From NCBI RefSeq assembly GCF_900111445.1, contig NZ_FOHE01000014.1:39845-103844 (forward strand): a DNA stretch of 64,000 nucleotides. The letters run 5' to 3'. The position numbers were made by a program, and so were the translations under genes. This DNA comes from Oceanobacillus limi (GTDB lineage: Bacteria > Bacillota > Bacilli > Bacillales > Amphibacillaceae). Below the pieces are notes generated by a model. That model saw nothing but the letters and a program-made list of their open reading frames with translations. It searched no databases and was not told where the DNA came from. Shown here piece after piece: positions 8,109 through 16,151 of the stretch; the first letter of the stretch is position 1, and every line of letters begins with the position of its first letter.

Positions 8109-8790
8109 AAAAGATAAAGCCAAAAAAGTAATATTGGCTTCGAAAAATGCTGGTGCTCGTGGCGGGACCACATTACTTGGTCGGGGTGTTCGTCTCAATG
8201 AAAAGTTACGGGTATTTGGAATACCTGTTGAACGAGAAAGGGCGATTATCTTAACCCTTGTTTCCGTTGATATTTTTCCTGATGTCATGCAAGCAATTAC
8301 AAATGCAGCGCATTTAAACCAGCCAAGACAAGGTATTGGATTTGTTATAGATGCGAAGAAGGTAACAGGAATTTGTCATTTATTAGGAATGGAGATCGAT
8401 GAAAACGACAAGGAGGTTGAGCCAACAATGAACGAACAAAGTGTTCTGTATGATCTAATTGTTACCATAGTTAACCGAGGAGACTCAGAGCAAGTTGTCG
8501 AGGCCTCCAGAAAAGCTGGTGCTGAAGGTGGAACAATTCTAAATGGCCGAGGTACTGGTGTCCATGAAAAAGCGAAATTGTTCAACATTCTGATTGAACC
8601 GGAAAAAGAAGTAGTATTAACGTTAATTAGTAGAGATAAAACAAAAAATGTTTTGGATGCGATAGAAGTAGATGCAGAGTTGAATCAACCAGGAAAAGGA
8701 ATATCCTTTGTTTTGCAAGTTGAACAAACGGTTGGTATAAATCACATCTTGAATCAAATGGTTAACGAAAAATGGGATGAAAGTAAATAG
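8062..8790 (+). CDS. Double-domain PII-like protein
   Basis: 242 aa from the ATG at 8062, preceded by GGAG/AAGGG. Two GlnB-like domains in tandem: the first about 8-110 (LIVTIVKKDKAKKVILAS, GGTTLLGRG, ILTLVSVD, IGFVID), the second about 131-232 (LIVTIVNRGDSEQVVEAS, GGTILNGRG, VLTLISRD, ISFVLQ). Each has the beta-alpha-beta twice pattern and a GRG at the start of the T-loop. PII proteins bind ATP/ADP and a metabolite and regulate partners, often transporters. Fusion of two domains is unusual because PII is normally a trimer of single domains. Its operon with two DUF1538 genes points to control of that membrane complex. Nitrogen or carbon/ATP sensing is inference. Confidence 0.88.
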   Translation: MTEKLRGQKLIVTIVKKDKAKKVILASKNAGARGGTTLLGRGVRLNEKLRVFGIPVERERAIILTLVSVDIFPDVMQAITNAAHLNQPRQGIGFVIDAKKVTGICHLLGMEIDENDKEVEPTMNEQSVLYDLIVTIVNRGDSEQVVEASRKAGAEGGTILNGRGTGVHEKAKLFNILIEPEKEVVLTLISRDKTKNVLDAIEVDAELNQPGKGISFVLQVEQTVGINHILNQMVNEKWDESK

Positions 8791-8817
8791 GAGAGGGTAT
8801 GTCCTCTCCTATATTTT
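8788..8817 (+). terminator. Terminator of the DUF1538-PII operon
   Basis: TAGGAGAGG and CCTCTCCTA make a 9-bp perfect stem with a short loop, overlapping the stop codon and followed by TATTTT. Confidence 0.75.
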
Positions 8818-8974
8818 AAAGGTCCTTCCTGCTTACATATTCATTTGGCTCATCTCCACCATGGACTGCATTGTTTTTAAATTGGCTTTTTCGGCCATTG
8901 CGATGCTCGCCATGATTTTTGTTTTCTTTAAACATGTTATTTTTTTCTTTTCCTTTATTATCGTTCGTTGCCAT
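8816..8974 (-). CDS. Small hydrophilic protein, 52 aa
   Basis: A short minus-strand frame starting MATNDNKGKEKNNMFKENKN and ending EPNEYVSRKDL. AAGGGGG lies eight bases before the ATG, as strong as any site in the window, which is the main reason to call it real. The protein is lysine/asparagine rich, without hydrophobic stretches or cysteines, in the style of small acid-soluble or spore-associated peptides of Bacillaceae. I do not recognise the family and infer no function. It is convergent with the PII-like operon and shares the hairpin region at 8788-8817. Confidence 0.6.
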   Translation of the reverse strand: MATNDNKGKEKNNMFKENKNHGEHRNGRKSQFKNNAVHGGDEPNEYVSRKDL

Positions 8975-9090
8975 TCTAATGCCCCCTTCCATTCTTCGTG
9001 ATTCTCCTTAGTTTTCGATTCCTATGTAAACTTATTCATTTATTATTTCTACAAAATATTTTCAACGTATTATCTGCCTAAATCAACATT

Positions 9091-9126
9091 ATAAAACCCC
9101 CTATTGCAGTAAATACAAAGGGGGTT
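9091..9126 (-). terminator. Hairpin terminator downstream of the KstD-like gene
   Basis: AACCCCC and GGGGGTT pair across an 18-base loop; on the minus strand the hairpin is followed by TTTTAT. The 8975-9318 stretch otherwise holds no gene I can support. Confidence 0.55.
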
Positions 9127-9318
9127 CCATCTCTTATCATTCAAGGTACGACACTTGTTGGTAGAAGCACCTTACAAACGCAGGTTGCTGTGAATTCATC
9201 GAGCCAAATCTCTCCATCACTCTAGATAATCATCATGCTTATTATATAGCACCAATTTATCTTATTGTAAAACTCGGAAAAATGTGCAGCAATTTGAATA
9301 TTTAATGACAGATTTATC

Positions 9319-11007
9319 TCACGTCTTTATTTTTTCCCCATTGAAAACTTCGGATCCAACCTCTTTTGCTACGGCTCTTCCGGCAACACGCCCAGAAAAT
9401 AAGCATCCACCTAAAAAGGTACCTTCCAATGCTCGATATCCGTGCACACCACCTCCACCAAAACCAGCAACTTCTCCAGCAGCATAAAGGCCTGGAATTG
9501 GTTTTCCGACTGAATCTAAGACGCGAGCTGATAAGTCCGTTTGTAGTCCTCCCAATGTTTTTCGACTAAGAATATTCAATTTCACTGCAATTAATGGGCC
9601 GTTTTTGGGGTCTAGAATTTTATGTGGAGCGGCAACGCGGATTAACTTATCTCCCTTATATTTACGTGCTCCACGAAGCGCAGTGATCTGTAAATCCTTT
9701 GTAAACGTATTATCCATTTCTCGATCCCTTGCTTGAATTTGTCGTTGGATAACTTCTTTATCTAATAAATGATTCCCCACTAATTGATTCATTCCATGAA
9801 CAAGGTCCTCTAAGTTGTCTTCCACAATAAAGTCCTCCCCTTTGTTCATAAAGGCTTTTACAGGACCAGGTGGACCCGGTAATATTCGTGTTAGTAGTTT
9901 TTTAATACTTTTACCAGTTAAATCTGGATTTTGCTCAGAACCCGATAAAGCAAATTCCTTTTCAATCATCTTTTCCGTTAAAATAAACCAAGAATAATCA
10001 TAACCTGTTCGCTGAATAGCTTCTAACGTTCCTAATGTATCAAAGCCTGGAAAATTCGGCGTAGGAAACCGATTCCCTTCTGCATCGAACCAGATGGACG
10101 AAGGTCCCGGTAATATACGAATACCATGCTTGTTCCAAATCGGGTTCCAATTTTTTATCCCTTCCGTATAGTGCCACATGCGATCACGATTAACAATCCT
10201 TCCACCTGTTTTCTCTGTAATGGAGAGCATTCGACCATCAACATGTGCAGGCACTCCTGCAATCATTTGTTCAGGGGCTTCACCAAGACGTGCGGGCCAA
10301 TTTTTTCGTATTAATTCAAAATTAGCTCCAATTCCACCACTGGATACAATAACTGCATCAGCTTTATATTCAAAGTCCCATAGTACTTGACGAGAGCTTT
10401 CTTCACCTCGTTTTACATCATCAGGAACTAACACCGATCCACCGGCACCTGTTACAGTTCCACTTTCATCAATTAGATAGTCCACTCTATGTCGAGGTCG
10501 ATAGTCGACTAAGCCTGTTTTTATATGCTCCCGAACACGTCTTTCAAATGGTTCTACGATTCCTGGACCAGTCCCCCAAACAATATGAAATCTTGGAACG
10601 GAATTTCCATGCCCTTCAGCTAGATAACCTCCGCGTTCTGCCCAGCCGACTACCGGGAAAAACTTCACTCCCATACTCCGCAACCAGGAGCGCTTTTCCT
10701 CAGCTGCAAAGTCGACATAGGCCTCTGCCCATTTCCTTCCCCAGTAGTCTTCATCTTCCAACCTGTCAAACCCTGCTGTTCCAAGCCAATCCTGCCAGGC
10801 TAGTTCCTTGGAATCCTTGATTCCCATCCGACGTTGCTCAGGAGAGTCGACAAGAAACAATCCTCCGAACGACCACCACGCTTGTCCACCAAATGACGCT
10901 TCTGGTTCTTGGTCTACTAACAACACTTTCTTCCCCTTATCAGCAATTTCCGCTGTAGCAACTAATCCTGCCAAACCAGCTCCAATTACAATAACATCAT
11001 ATTTCAT
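9319..11007 (-). CDS. FAD-binding dehydrogenase (KstD / fumarate reductase flavoprotein family)
   Basis: 562 aa. The N-terminal YDVIVIGAGLAGLVATAEI (residues 3-21) is the dinucleotide-binding fold for FAD, with LLVDQEPEASFGGQAWWSFGG following it. The C-terminal GLYAAGEVAGFGGGGVHGYRA is the second FAD motif. The whole matches the FAD-binding dehydrogenase group annotated near 3-ketosteroid-delta1-dehydrogenase and soluble fumarate reductase; members of this exact 550-560 aa subgroup in Bacillaceae have no confirmed substrate. No signal peptide or heme motifs, so it is cytoplasmic. AAAGGAG precedes the ATG. It stands alone on the minus strand; divergent from the ECF sigma gene. Confidence 0.85.
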   Translation of the reverse strand: MKYDVIVIGAGLAGLVATAEIADKGKKVLLVDQEPEASFGGQAWWSFGGLFLVDSPEQRRMGIKDSKELAWQDWLGTAGFDRLEDEDYWGRKWAEAYVDFAAEEKRSWLRSMGVKFFPVVGWAERGGYLAEGHGNSVPRFHIVWGTGPGIVEPFERRVREHIKTGLVDYRPRHRVDYLIDESGTVTGAGGSVLVPDDVKRGEESSRQVLWDFEYKADAVIVSSGGIGANFELIRKNWPARLGEAPEQMIAGVPAHVDGRMLSITEKTGGRIVNRDRMWHYTEGIKNWNPIWNKHGIRILPGPSSIWFDAEGNRFPTPNFPGFDTLGTLEAIQRTGYDYSWFILTEKMIEKEFALSGSEQNPDLTGKSIKKLLTRILPGPPGPVKAFMNKGEDFIVEDNLEDLVHGMNQLVGNHLLDKEVIQRQIQARDREMDNTFTKDLQITALRGARKYKGDKLIRVAAPHKILDPKNGPLIAVKLNILSRKTLGGLQTDLSARVLDSVGKPIPGLYAAGEVAGFGGGGVHGYRALEGTFLGGCLFSGRVAGRAVAKEVGSEVFNGEKIKT

Positions 11008-11169
11008 CGATACACTCCTTTACGGATTATATTCTTAAAATTTTCTGAAATATCATTAATTTAAGTATATAGTTCTCATAGAATATCGTCAATTTCCTAT
11101 GTAAGTAGTCTTGGAAAAATCAAAATTCAAAGAACATGTAGTATGAAACATGCTAGAATGGATATAGCA

Positions 11170-11196
11170 TGAAACATCTTTTTGAATGATGACGTC
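11170..11196 (+). promoter_or_regulatory. ECF-type promoter upstream of the sigma gene
   Basis: TGAAAC at 11170-11175 and CGTC at 11193-11196 with 17 bases between them match the layout of ECF sigma promoters (TGAAAC-N16/17-CGTC). A second ATGAAACAT lies about 27 bp upstream. Located 34 bp before the sigma gene start, it suggests autoregulation. Confidence 0.55.
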
Positions 11197-11230
11197 TTAT
11201 TAATGAGCTATTTAGTTAGGAGGAAACAGA

Positions 11231-11818
11231 GTGGGCCACTCGAAACCTTTCCATCCAACATACGATGAAGATGATATTCTAAAACAGAACCCAACAAAAG
11301 CAATCGAGATGATCATGGACACGTATGGAGATGAAATCAAACGCTTAATCTTCACATATATGAAAAACACTGCGGACACCGATGACGTTACCCAAGAAGT
11401 CTTTGTCGCTGTTTATCAAAAATTAAATACGTTTCAAGGGAATTCCACACTAAAAAGCTGGATCTATTCTATTGCAATCAATAAGTGTAAAGATTATTTA
11501 CGAAGCTGGCATGCTCGGAATAAACGCTTAAAGGAAAGACTAACTCAATCCGTTCAAACATCAGAAAACAACAGCGAGACACCAGAAGATTACTTCATGA
11601 AGCAAGATGAATCCAGTCTTCTTTTGAGACAAGTGATGGAGTTACCAATTAAATACCGAGAAGTCATTACGTTATTCTACTTTAAAGAGCTCTCTACAAA
11701 AGAAATTAGTCTAGTATTAGAGATGAAGGAAGCCACCGTAAGAACAAGGCTAGCTCGAGGCCGCGATAAATTGAAAGACTGCTTATCGCAAGAAAGAGGT
11801 GGTGTAAACCATGGATAA
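11231..11818 (+). CDS. ECF-family RNA polymerase sigma factor
   Basis: 195 aa starting with GTG; AGGAGG lies eight bases upstream. Sigma region 2 spans about residues 25-95 (TADTDDVTQEVFVAVYQKLNTFQ, LKSWIYSIAINKCKDYLRS) and region 4 about 130-185 (ELPIKYREVITLFYFKELSTKEIS, VRTRLARGRDKLK helix-turn-helix). ECF sigmas redirect RNA polymerase in response to envelope or other stresses and are held inactive by a membrane anti-sigma factor, here evidently the next gene, whose start overlaps this one by eight bases. I cannot tell which of the B. subtilis ECF sigmas it is closest to. Confidence 0.92.
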   Translation: MGHSKPFHPTYDEDDILKQNPTKAIEMIMDTYGDEIKRLIFTYMKNTADTDDVTQEVFVAVYQKLNTFQGNSTLKSWIYSIAINKCKDYLRSWHARNKRLKERLTQSVQTSENNSETPEDYFMKQDESSLLLRQVMELPIKYREVITLFYFKELSTKEISLVLEMKEATVRTRLARGRDKLKDCLSQERGGVNHG

Positions 11819-12644
11819 GCAATTAAAAAAGCTAAAAAAGCAGTTTGAAGCAGACATTCCAACTTCCTTTACTGAAAAAGATAAGGAGGCTGTTTTTGAA
11901 AAGATAAAAAATAGAGAGATCAAACAACCGAAAAAGGTATTTCCCCTATTTCCAAAAGTATTAACAAGTTTCGTTGTTGCTTCAATCGTTCTAATCGTTG
12001 TGATCACAATAAATAACAATCCGAGTGATTTTAGTAATTCTATGAATGATGCAACCGATACAGCCGAGAAAAACGAAATGTCAAGTTTAGCAAGGGAAGA
12101 AGTAGAGATGGAAGATAAGCGTAATGACACGCTAATTATGGAAGAGTCTGAGGAGGAAGCCAATGAATCGAATGATTTGGATTTAGCTCAAGAATCTCAG
12201 GAATCGAATCAAATTGAAACAACAATCGAACCGTCTGATGAATTAATGAACATTTATACTAGCTATAAAGCCTCCTTAGATGATAATTTATTACAGGGAC
12301 TTGACCCAATTGACGTATTTAAACTGTACTATCATGCTCAAATCCAAGGCGATCAAGAGGTACAATACGCATTGTATTTGCAGGGTGAAAAATATGGTAC
12401 TCCGGATAAAGAAGCCTATTTTAACGACAGGAATTTATATGAAAACAATATGGAGGACTTGAAGGAATTCTATGGACAATTAAAGCAACTGACTCTATTT
12501 ACGGAGGTTCAATTTGCTACAAATGAAGAAGAATATGCTTTGATTAACTTTGAAATAGAAGATAAAGATTGGCCGTCTAGTTTTCGGTTGATTAAAGATC
12601 CAGATACAAATGTATGGAAAGTGCAGTGGATGCCATTACAATAA
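11811..12644 (+). CDS. Membrane-anchored anti-sigma factor (putative)
   Basis: 277 aa. Residues 1-43 form a charged cytoplasmic segment (MDKQLKKLKKQFEADIP...), residues about 45-66 one transmembrane helix (FPKVLTSFVVASIVLIVVIT), and the rest an extracytoplasmic domain: an acidic linker (about 75-145, rich in Glu, Ser, Asn) and a folded C-terminal part ending in FRLIKDPDTNVWKVQWMPLQ. The topology and eight-base overlap with the sigma gene fit an RsiX/YlaD-type anti-sigma factor that binds sigma inside and senses stress outside. No zinc-binding HxxxCxxC motif is present, so it is not the ZAS type. Confidence 0.75.
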   Translation: MDKQLKKLKKQFEADIPTSFTEKDKEAVFEKIKNREIKQPKKVFPLFPKVLTSFVVASIVLIVVITINNNPSDFSNSMNDATDTAEKNEMSSLAREEVEMEDKRNDTLIMEESEEEANESNDLDLAQESQESNQIETTIEPSDELMNIYTSYKASLDDNLLQGLDPIDVFKLYYHAQIQGDQEVQYALYLQGEKYGTPDKEAYFNDRNLYENNMEDLKEFYGQLKQLTLFTEVQFATNEEEYALINFEIEDKDWPSSFRLIKDPDTNVWKVQWMPLQ

Positions 12645-12656
12645 CTTGAACAGAAA

Positions 12657-12678
12657 AACCGCAGGTCACACTGCGGTT
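12657..12678. terminator. Bidirectional terminator
   Basis: AACCGCAG and CTGCGGTT form an 8-bp stem between the convergent anti-sigma and CDGSH genes. The minus strand continues TTTTT, the plus strand CCTTTGTTT. Confidence 0.75.
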
Positions 12679-12689
12679 CCTTTGTTTAC

Positions 12690-12890
12690 TTATGCTCTCG
12701 GTGCACTTTCAAATCCAATTTTTTTATGGGTCCCGTCACAGAATGGCTTATTGGATGAATGACCACAACGGCATAATGAGAAAGCTTTTTTTGTTTCAAA
12801 AACATTCCCCTCTTTATCAACTAATTCCACATCACCAGTCACTCGTAACGAACCATTATCCAGTACTTTGATTTGTGCTTTTTCACTCAT
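12690..12890 (-). CDS. CDGSH iron-sulfur domain protein
   Basis: 66 aa. The C-terminal half carries LCRCGHSSNKPFCDGTH, the C-x-C-x(8+)-C-D-G-x-H pattern that holds a 2Fe-2S cluster by three cysteines and one histidine in mitoNEET-like proteins. Bacterial CDGSH proteins are small soluble electron-transfer or cluster-transfer proteins of uncertain physiological partner. The N-terminal half (IKVLDNGSLRVTGDVELVDKEG) is a short beta segment typical of this subgroup. AAAGGGG precedes the ATG. Confidence 0.92.
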   Translation of the reverse strand: MSEKAQIKVLDNGSLRVTGDVELVDKEGNVFETKKAFSLCRCGHSSNKPFCDGTHKKIGFESAPRA

Positions 12891-12993
12891 TTATTTCACC
12901 CCTTTAAATAGGATACACACCCCAACGGTATATACAGAAATATCCCTTCATACTCAATCCTATGCATCAACCACATTCATTCATGCTATCCTA

Positions 12994-13908
12994 TTATTTT
13001 TCGATAACCTTATTATCCATTTTTCCTATCTTTTCAATCTCTAAGGTTACGTTATCCCCGTTTTGTAGAAACTGCTGGGGATTCATTCCAAAACCTACAC
13101 CGTCTGGAGTTCCTGTCATAATCATATCTCCAGGCTTCAATGTCATCAATTGAGAGATAAATTCGACTAGATAAGGAACATCAAATATCAGTTTATTCGT
13201 AGTTGATGATTGTCGCATCTCTCCATTTACATAGGATTGAATAGTTAAATTACCTGGATCTCCTACTTCATCAGCTGTTACGATCCACGGCCCTATTGGT
13301 GTACTAAGGTCAAGGTTTTTCCCCTGAAGCCATTGTGGTGTTCGTTTTTGTAAATCCCGAGCTGTGCCATCATTCCCAATCGTATATCCAGCAATATAAT
13401 CGAGAGCGTTCTCCTTAGGTACATCTTTTGCTTCCTTTCCAATAACTACCGTTAACTCTACCTCATAATCCATTTTTTGTGTGAAAGAACTTTTCACCAT
13501 GTTATCATCCGGCCCCACTAATGCATTTGGATATTTGGCGAACAATACTGGGTAATCAGGTATGTCACTGTCCATTTCAGCAGCGTGCTCCGCATAGTTT
13601 TTTCCAACACAGATTATTTTTTGTGGAGTAGGATTGGGTGTTGATAGATATACTTCTTCCCTATCCAGAAAAAATCCTTCCATACCATTTTCCTTTACGT
13701 AGGAGTAGGCTGCTTTTGCACGCTCAATTACAGAATGGCCAATTTGATAGAAGGCACTCGGGTCTGATGGAAGAAGCTGCTTGGCTTCAACTGTGTTACC
13801 TTTATATTCTATATAAGCCTCCTGTAGATCCACAATTTTATTCCCCTCTATAAAACCAACTCGAAGGGAACTAGGCTTTCCTTTCTGTTTATAGGTTACT
13901 AGTTTCAT
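12994..13908 (-). CDS. Fumarylacetoacetate hydrolase (FAHD) family protein
   Basis: 304 aa. The family motifs are clear: ICVGKNYAEHAAEMDSD (active-site entry), MDYEVELTVVIGKEAKDV with the metal-ligand glutamates, GYTIGNDGTARDLQ, QWLQGKNLD and GDMIMTGTPDGVG. FAHD enzymes bind Mg2+ or Mn2+ and cleave or decarboxylate beta-diketo or oxo acids. Some relatives decarboxylate oxaloacetate or hydrolyse acylpyruvates; the substrate here cannot be read from sequence. The first ~95 residues are the variable N-terminal domain. AAGGTG precedes the ATG. Confidence 0.9.
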   Translation of the reverse strand: MKLVTYKQKGKPSSLRVGFIEGNKIVDLQEAYIEYKGNTVEAKQLLPSDPSAFYQIGHSVIERAKAAYSYVKENGMEGFFLDREEVYLSTPNPTPQKIICVGKNYAEHAAEMDSDIPDYPVLFAKYPNALVGPDDNMVKSSFTQKMDYEVELTVVIGKEAKDVPKENALDYIAGYTIGNDGTARDLQKRTPQWLQGKNLDLSTPIGPWIVTADEVGDPGNLTIQSYVNGEMRQSSTTNKLIFDVPYLVEFISQLMTLKPGDMIMTGTPDGVGFGMNPQQFLQNGDNVTLEIEKIGKMDNKVIEK

Positions 13909-13930
13909 ATATACACCTTCATTTCAATTT

Positions 13931-14500
13931 TTACATTGCGTTATTATTTTGTTGATCATATTCTTCCTTCAACAAGGAGTAAACAACGGTATCATGGTAC
14001 ATTTCACCATCAAAATCCGTTTGACGCAATACTCCTTCCTTCGTAAATCCATATTTCTCTAGAAGCCTTCTTGATCCTTGATTCCCTGCAAAAATATCTC
14101 CAACAATTCGATTTAAGTCTAACGCGTTAAAGCTAAATTCAAGGACTTTTTCAATAACTTCTGTCATGACGCCTTGGTTCTGAAAATCCTTTCGAATCAC
14201 GACGCCCATTTCTGCTTTTTTATGCCATTTATTTAATTTGTGTAATCGAAATTGACCAATTAATTCTCCGCTTGCTTTATGAATGATAACCCATGGAATT
14301 TCTTTTCCCTGTTTAAACTTTTCAAGATAACCTTCCATATTCCTTCTTAAATCTTGTACGGATTCTACAGGGTTTGGTGTTATATATTTCATCGTTTCTC
14401 TATCTTTCATAAATACGTACATATCTTCTACATCTTCTAGTGTCATCGCCCGTAATCGATAATTTTTGGTTTCAATTGTTGGGATAGCTACTTTTGTCAA
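13931..14500 (-). CDS. GNAT-family N-acetyltransferase (RimJ/RimL type)
   Basis: About 189 aa. YRLRAMTLEDVEDMYVFMKD opens the fold, GVVIRKDFQNQGVMTEVIEKVLEFSF is the acetyl-CoA binding loop, and LNRIVGDIFAGNQGSRRLLEKYGFTKEGVLRQ is the classic RimJ/RimL motif B. These enzymes acetylate ribosomal-protein N-termini or small amines; target unknown. GGAGG is six bases before a TTG at 14500 and only two before the ATG at 14503, so I prefer the TTG. Co-directional with the FAHD gene 22 bp downstream and the membrane protein 14 bp upstream. Confidence 0.87.
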   Translation of the reverse strand: MTKVAIPTIETKNYRLRAMTLEDVEDMYVFMKDRETMKYITPNPVESVQDLRRNMEGYLEKFKQGKEIPWVIIHKASGELIGQFRLHKLNKWHKKAEMGVVIRKDFQNQGVMTEVIEKVLEFSFNALDLNRIVGDIFAGNQGSRRLLEKYGFTKEGVLRQTDFDGEMYHDTVVYSLLKEEYDQQNNNAM

Positions 14501-14514
14501 CATGGACCTCCACC

Positions 14515-15021
14515 TTATTCACTATATGTCTCAATATATTTTGTTAGTCTCGTAATATTTCGTTTATTTTTTCCATAGTCTATTACAGTAGTAGGTAGTA
14601 AAGGCTTGCTAGTTATGGTTACCACTGTTTCCTCTGAATTCAACTCATCTAGCTTGATCATGATTTTTTCTCCCCATGATTGCCAGCTAACTCCTATTCT
14701 TCCTTGTATAATTCCCTCTGTTGGATCAGTTGTTAGCTTCTTACCATTATATTTTTCGATGGATTTCCTACAAAGATTCACCGTTTCATTAAATGGTCGT
14801 TGTATGATGATTTCCTGCTGCTGTTTCACACGCCCCCCTATTTTCCCTCCAGATGACCTTCTGAACAAATAATCGATGATTCCTAACGTTACGGCGATAA
14901 ATAAACCAAACAAGAAACCTGTAACAATACTTTCACTTAATGAAACACCATCAAACATAAGGAACATGATGAATCCATAAAGGACGGAAGATAGCAGGAA
15001 GAAAACAATATATTTTTTCAA
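14515..15021 (-). CDS. Two-helix membrane protein of unknown function
   Basis: 168 aa beginning at a TTG with AAGGGGG upstream. Two hydrophobic helices occupy about residues 3-20 and 28-52, followed by a basic stretch (FRRSSGGKIGGRVKQQQE) and a soluble cytoplasmic domain of about 110 residues with alternating beta segments (GIIQGRIGVSWQSWGEKIMIKLDEL, ETVVTITSKPLLPTTVIDYGKN). The latter resembles small lipid- or ligand-binding beta-sheet domains seen in DUF-type Bacillus proteins, but I do not recognise a named family. Probably co-transcribed with the acetyltransferase gene. Confidence 0.7.
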   Translation of the reverse strand: MKKYIVFFLLSSVLYGFIMFLMFDGVSLSESIVTGFLFGLFIAVTLGIIDYLFRRSSGGKIGGRVKQQQEIIIQRPFNETVNLCRKSIEKYNGKKLTTDPTEGIIQGRIGVSWQSWGEKIMIKLDELNSEETVVTITSKPLLPTTVIDYGKNKRNITRLTKYIETYSE

Positions 15022-15277
15022 ATGGTATCCCCCTTGGCGTCTAAATCATTTCGTATCATATAGTATGATAAAGACTTTTTAGAATTTTTTCAATTAACGC
15101 CACTAAATTTCTATTTGTTTCGATTGTATAAATGAAGCAGCACACTTTTTTAGAGCATTAGGTGGGGTGATGAAAATGTGGAAATAAAATGAAGTAAAGA
15201 CGGTTGTCTTTTTCAGTTTCACTACTTCATTCATAGAATGATAACGAATTTCTAAACAGTAAAAGGAGGGAATTCCT

Positions 15278-16081
15278 ATGAAATTATATTTAGATCCTGG
15301 TCATGGTGGCTCAGATCCAGGTGCTAGTGGTAATGGTCTATTGGAAAAAGAAATTGTGCTTGATATAGCGCTTCGAATACGATCCATTTTACAAAATGAA
15401 TACGAAGATGTAGATATACGAATGAGCCGAACGAGTGATAGTACGAAAAGTCTACAACAACGTACAAATGAGGCAAACGCTTGGGGAGCAGATTATTATG
15501 TTTCCATTCACTGTAATGCCTTTAATGGATCTGCCTATGGATATGAAGATTATATTCACAGCACCTTATCCGATTCATCACAAACTGCTAGATATAGAGA
15601 TATCCTTCATGAGGAAATCACAAAGGTAAATCAACTAAGAAATCGTGGAAAGAAAAAAGCAAATTTCCATGTATTACGTGAAACAGATATGTCAGCATTT
15701 CTTTCTGAAAATGGCTTTATCGATAATGATAATGATGCATCCCTATTAAGCGATCCTTCTTGGAGACAACAGGTAGCTCAAGGACATGTAAATGGAATTG
15801 CCAGAGCATTTAATCTACAACCAAAACAAGATGATGGCAATGGAACCATTTATCGTGTTATTGCTGGTTCCTTTCAATCCAGGTCGAACGCAGAACAACG
15901 AGTAAATTATTTAGTAGATCAAGGGATCCAAGCAACATTAGTAGCTGTTACAGTATCCGGGGAGCAATGGTACCGAGTGCAAGCCGGTGCTTTTACGCAT
16001 CGAAGTAATGCGGAAAGAAGATTAAACGACGTGACACAAGCTGGGATTGGGGATGCTTATATATCCAGTACGAATAATTAG
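15278..16081 (+). CDS. N-acetylmuramoyl-L-alanine amidase with C-terminal SPOR domain (CwlC-like)
   Basis: 267 aa. Amidase_3 domain about 1-180: LDPGHGG with H9, the EKE at 23-25, VSIHCNA with H78, and FLSENGFIDN supplying the zinc ligands and catalytic glutamate. A SPOR repeat region (about 188-265: YRVIAGSFQSRSNAEQRV, YRVQAGAFTHRSNAERRL) binds denuded glycan. There is no signal peptide, as in B. subtilis CwlC and CwlH, which are made in the mother cell late in sporulation and released to lyse it. Strong AAAGGAGG site before the ATG. A sigma-K promoter would be expected upstream; CATAGAAT at 15232 is a weak candidate only. Confidence 0.9.
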   Translation: MKLYLDPGHGGSDPGASGNGLLEKEIVLDIALRIRSILQNEYEDVDIRMSRTSDSTKSLQQRTNEANAWGADYYVSIHCNAFNGSAYGYEDYIHSTLSDSSQTARYRDILHEEITKVNQLRNRGKKKANFHVLRETDMSAFLSENGFIDNDNDASLLSDPSWRQQVAQGHVNGIARAFNLQPKQDDGNGTIYRVIAGSFQSRSNAEQRVNYLVDQGIQATLVAVTVSGEQWYRVQAGAFTHRSNAERRLNDVTQAGIGDAYISSTNN

Positions 16082-16112
16082 TCCCTTGTTATCTAGATCG
16101 ATTATTTAAAAA

Positions 16113-16140
16113 AGTAACCGCTAATGCCCTAGCGGTTACT
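16113..16140. terminator. Bidirectional terminator
   Basis: AGTAACCGCTA and TAGCGGTTACT form a perfect 11-bp stem with a 6-base loop between the amidase gene and the convergent flavin-binding protein gene. The minus strand continues with TTTTTT. Confidence 0.85.
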
Positions 16141-16151
16141 TCTATGTATAC

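Noticed and set aside
8777..9001. 74-codon plus-strand hydrophobic frame
   Set aside because: It is the antisense of the small 52-residue gene, which has a far better ribosome binding site.
11783..12163. 126-codon minus-strand frame
   Set aside because: Antisense to the anti-sigma gene, Ser/Phe-rich shadow translation.
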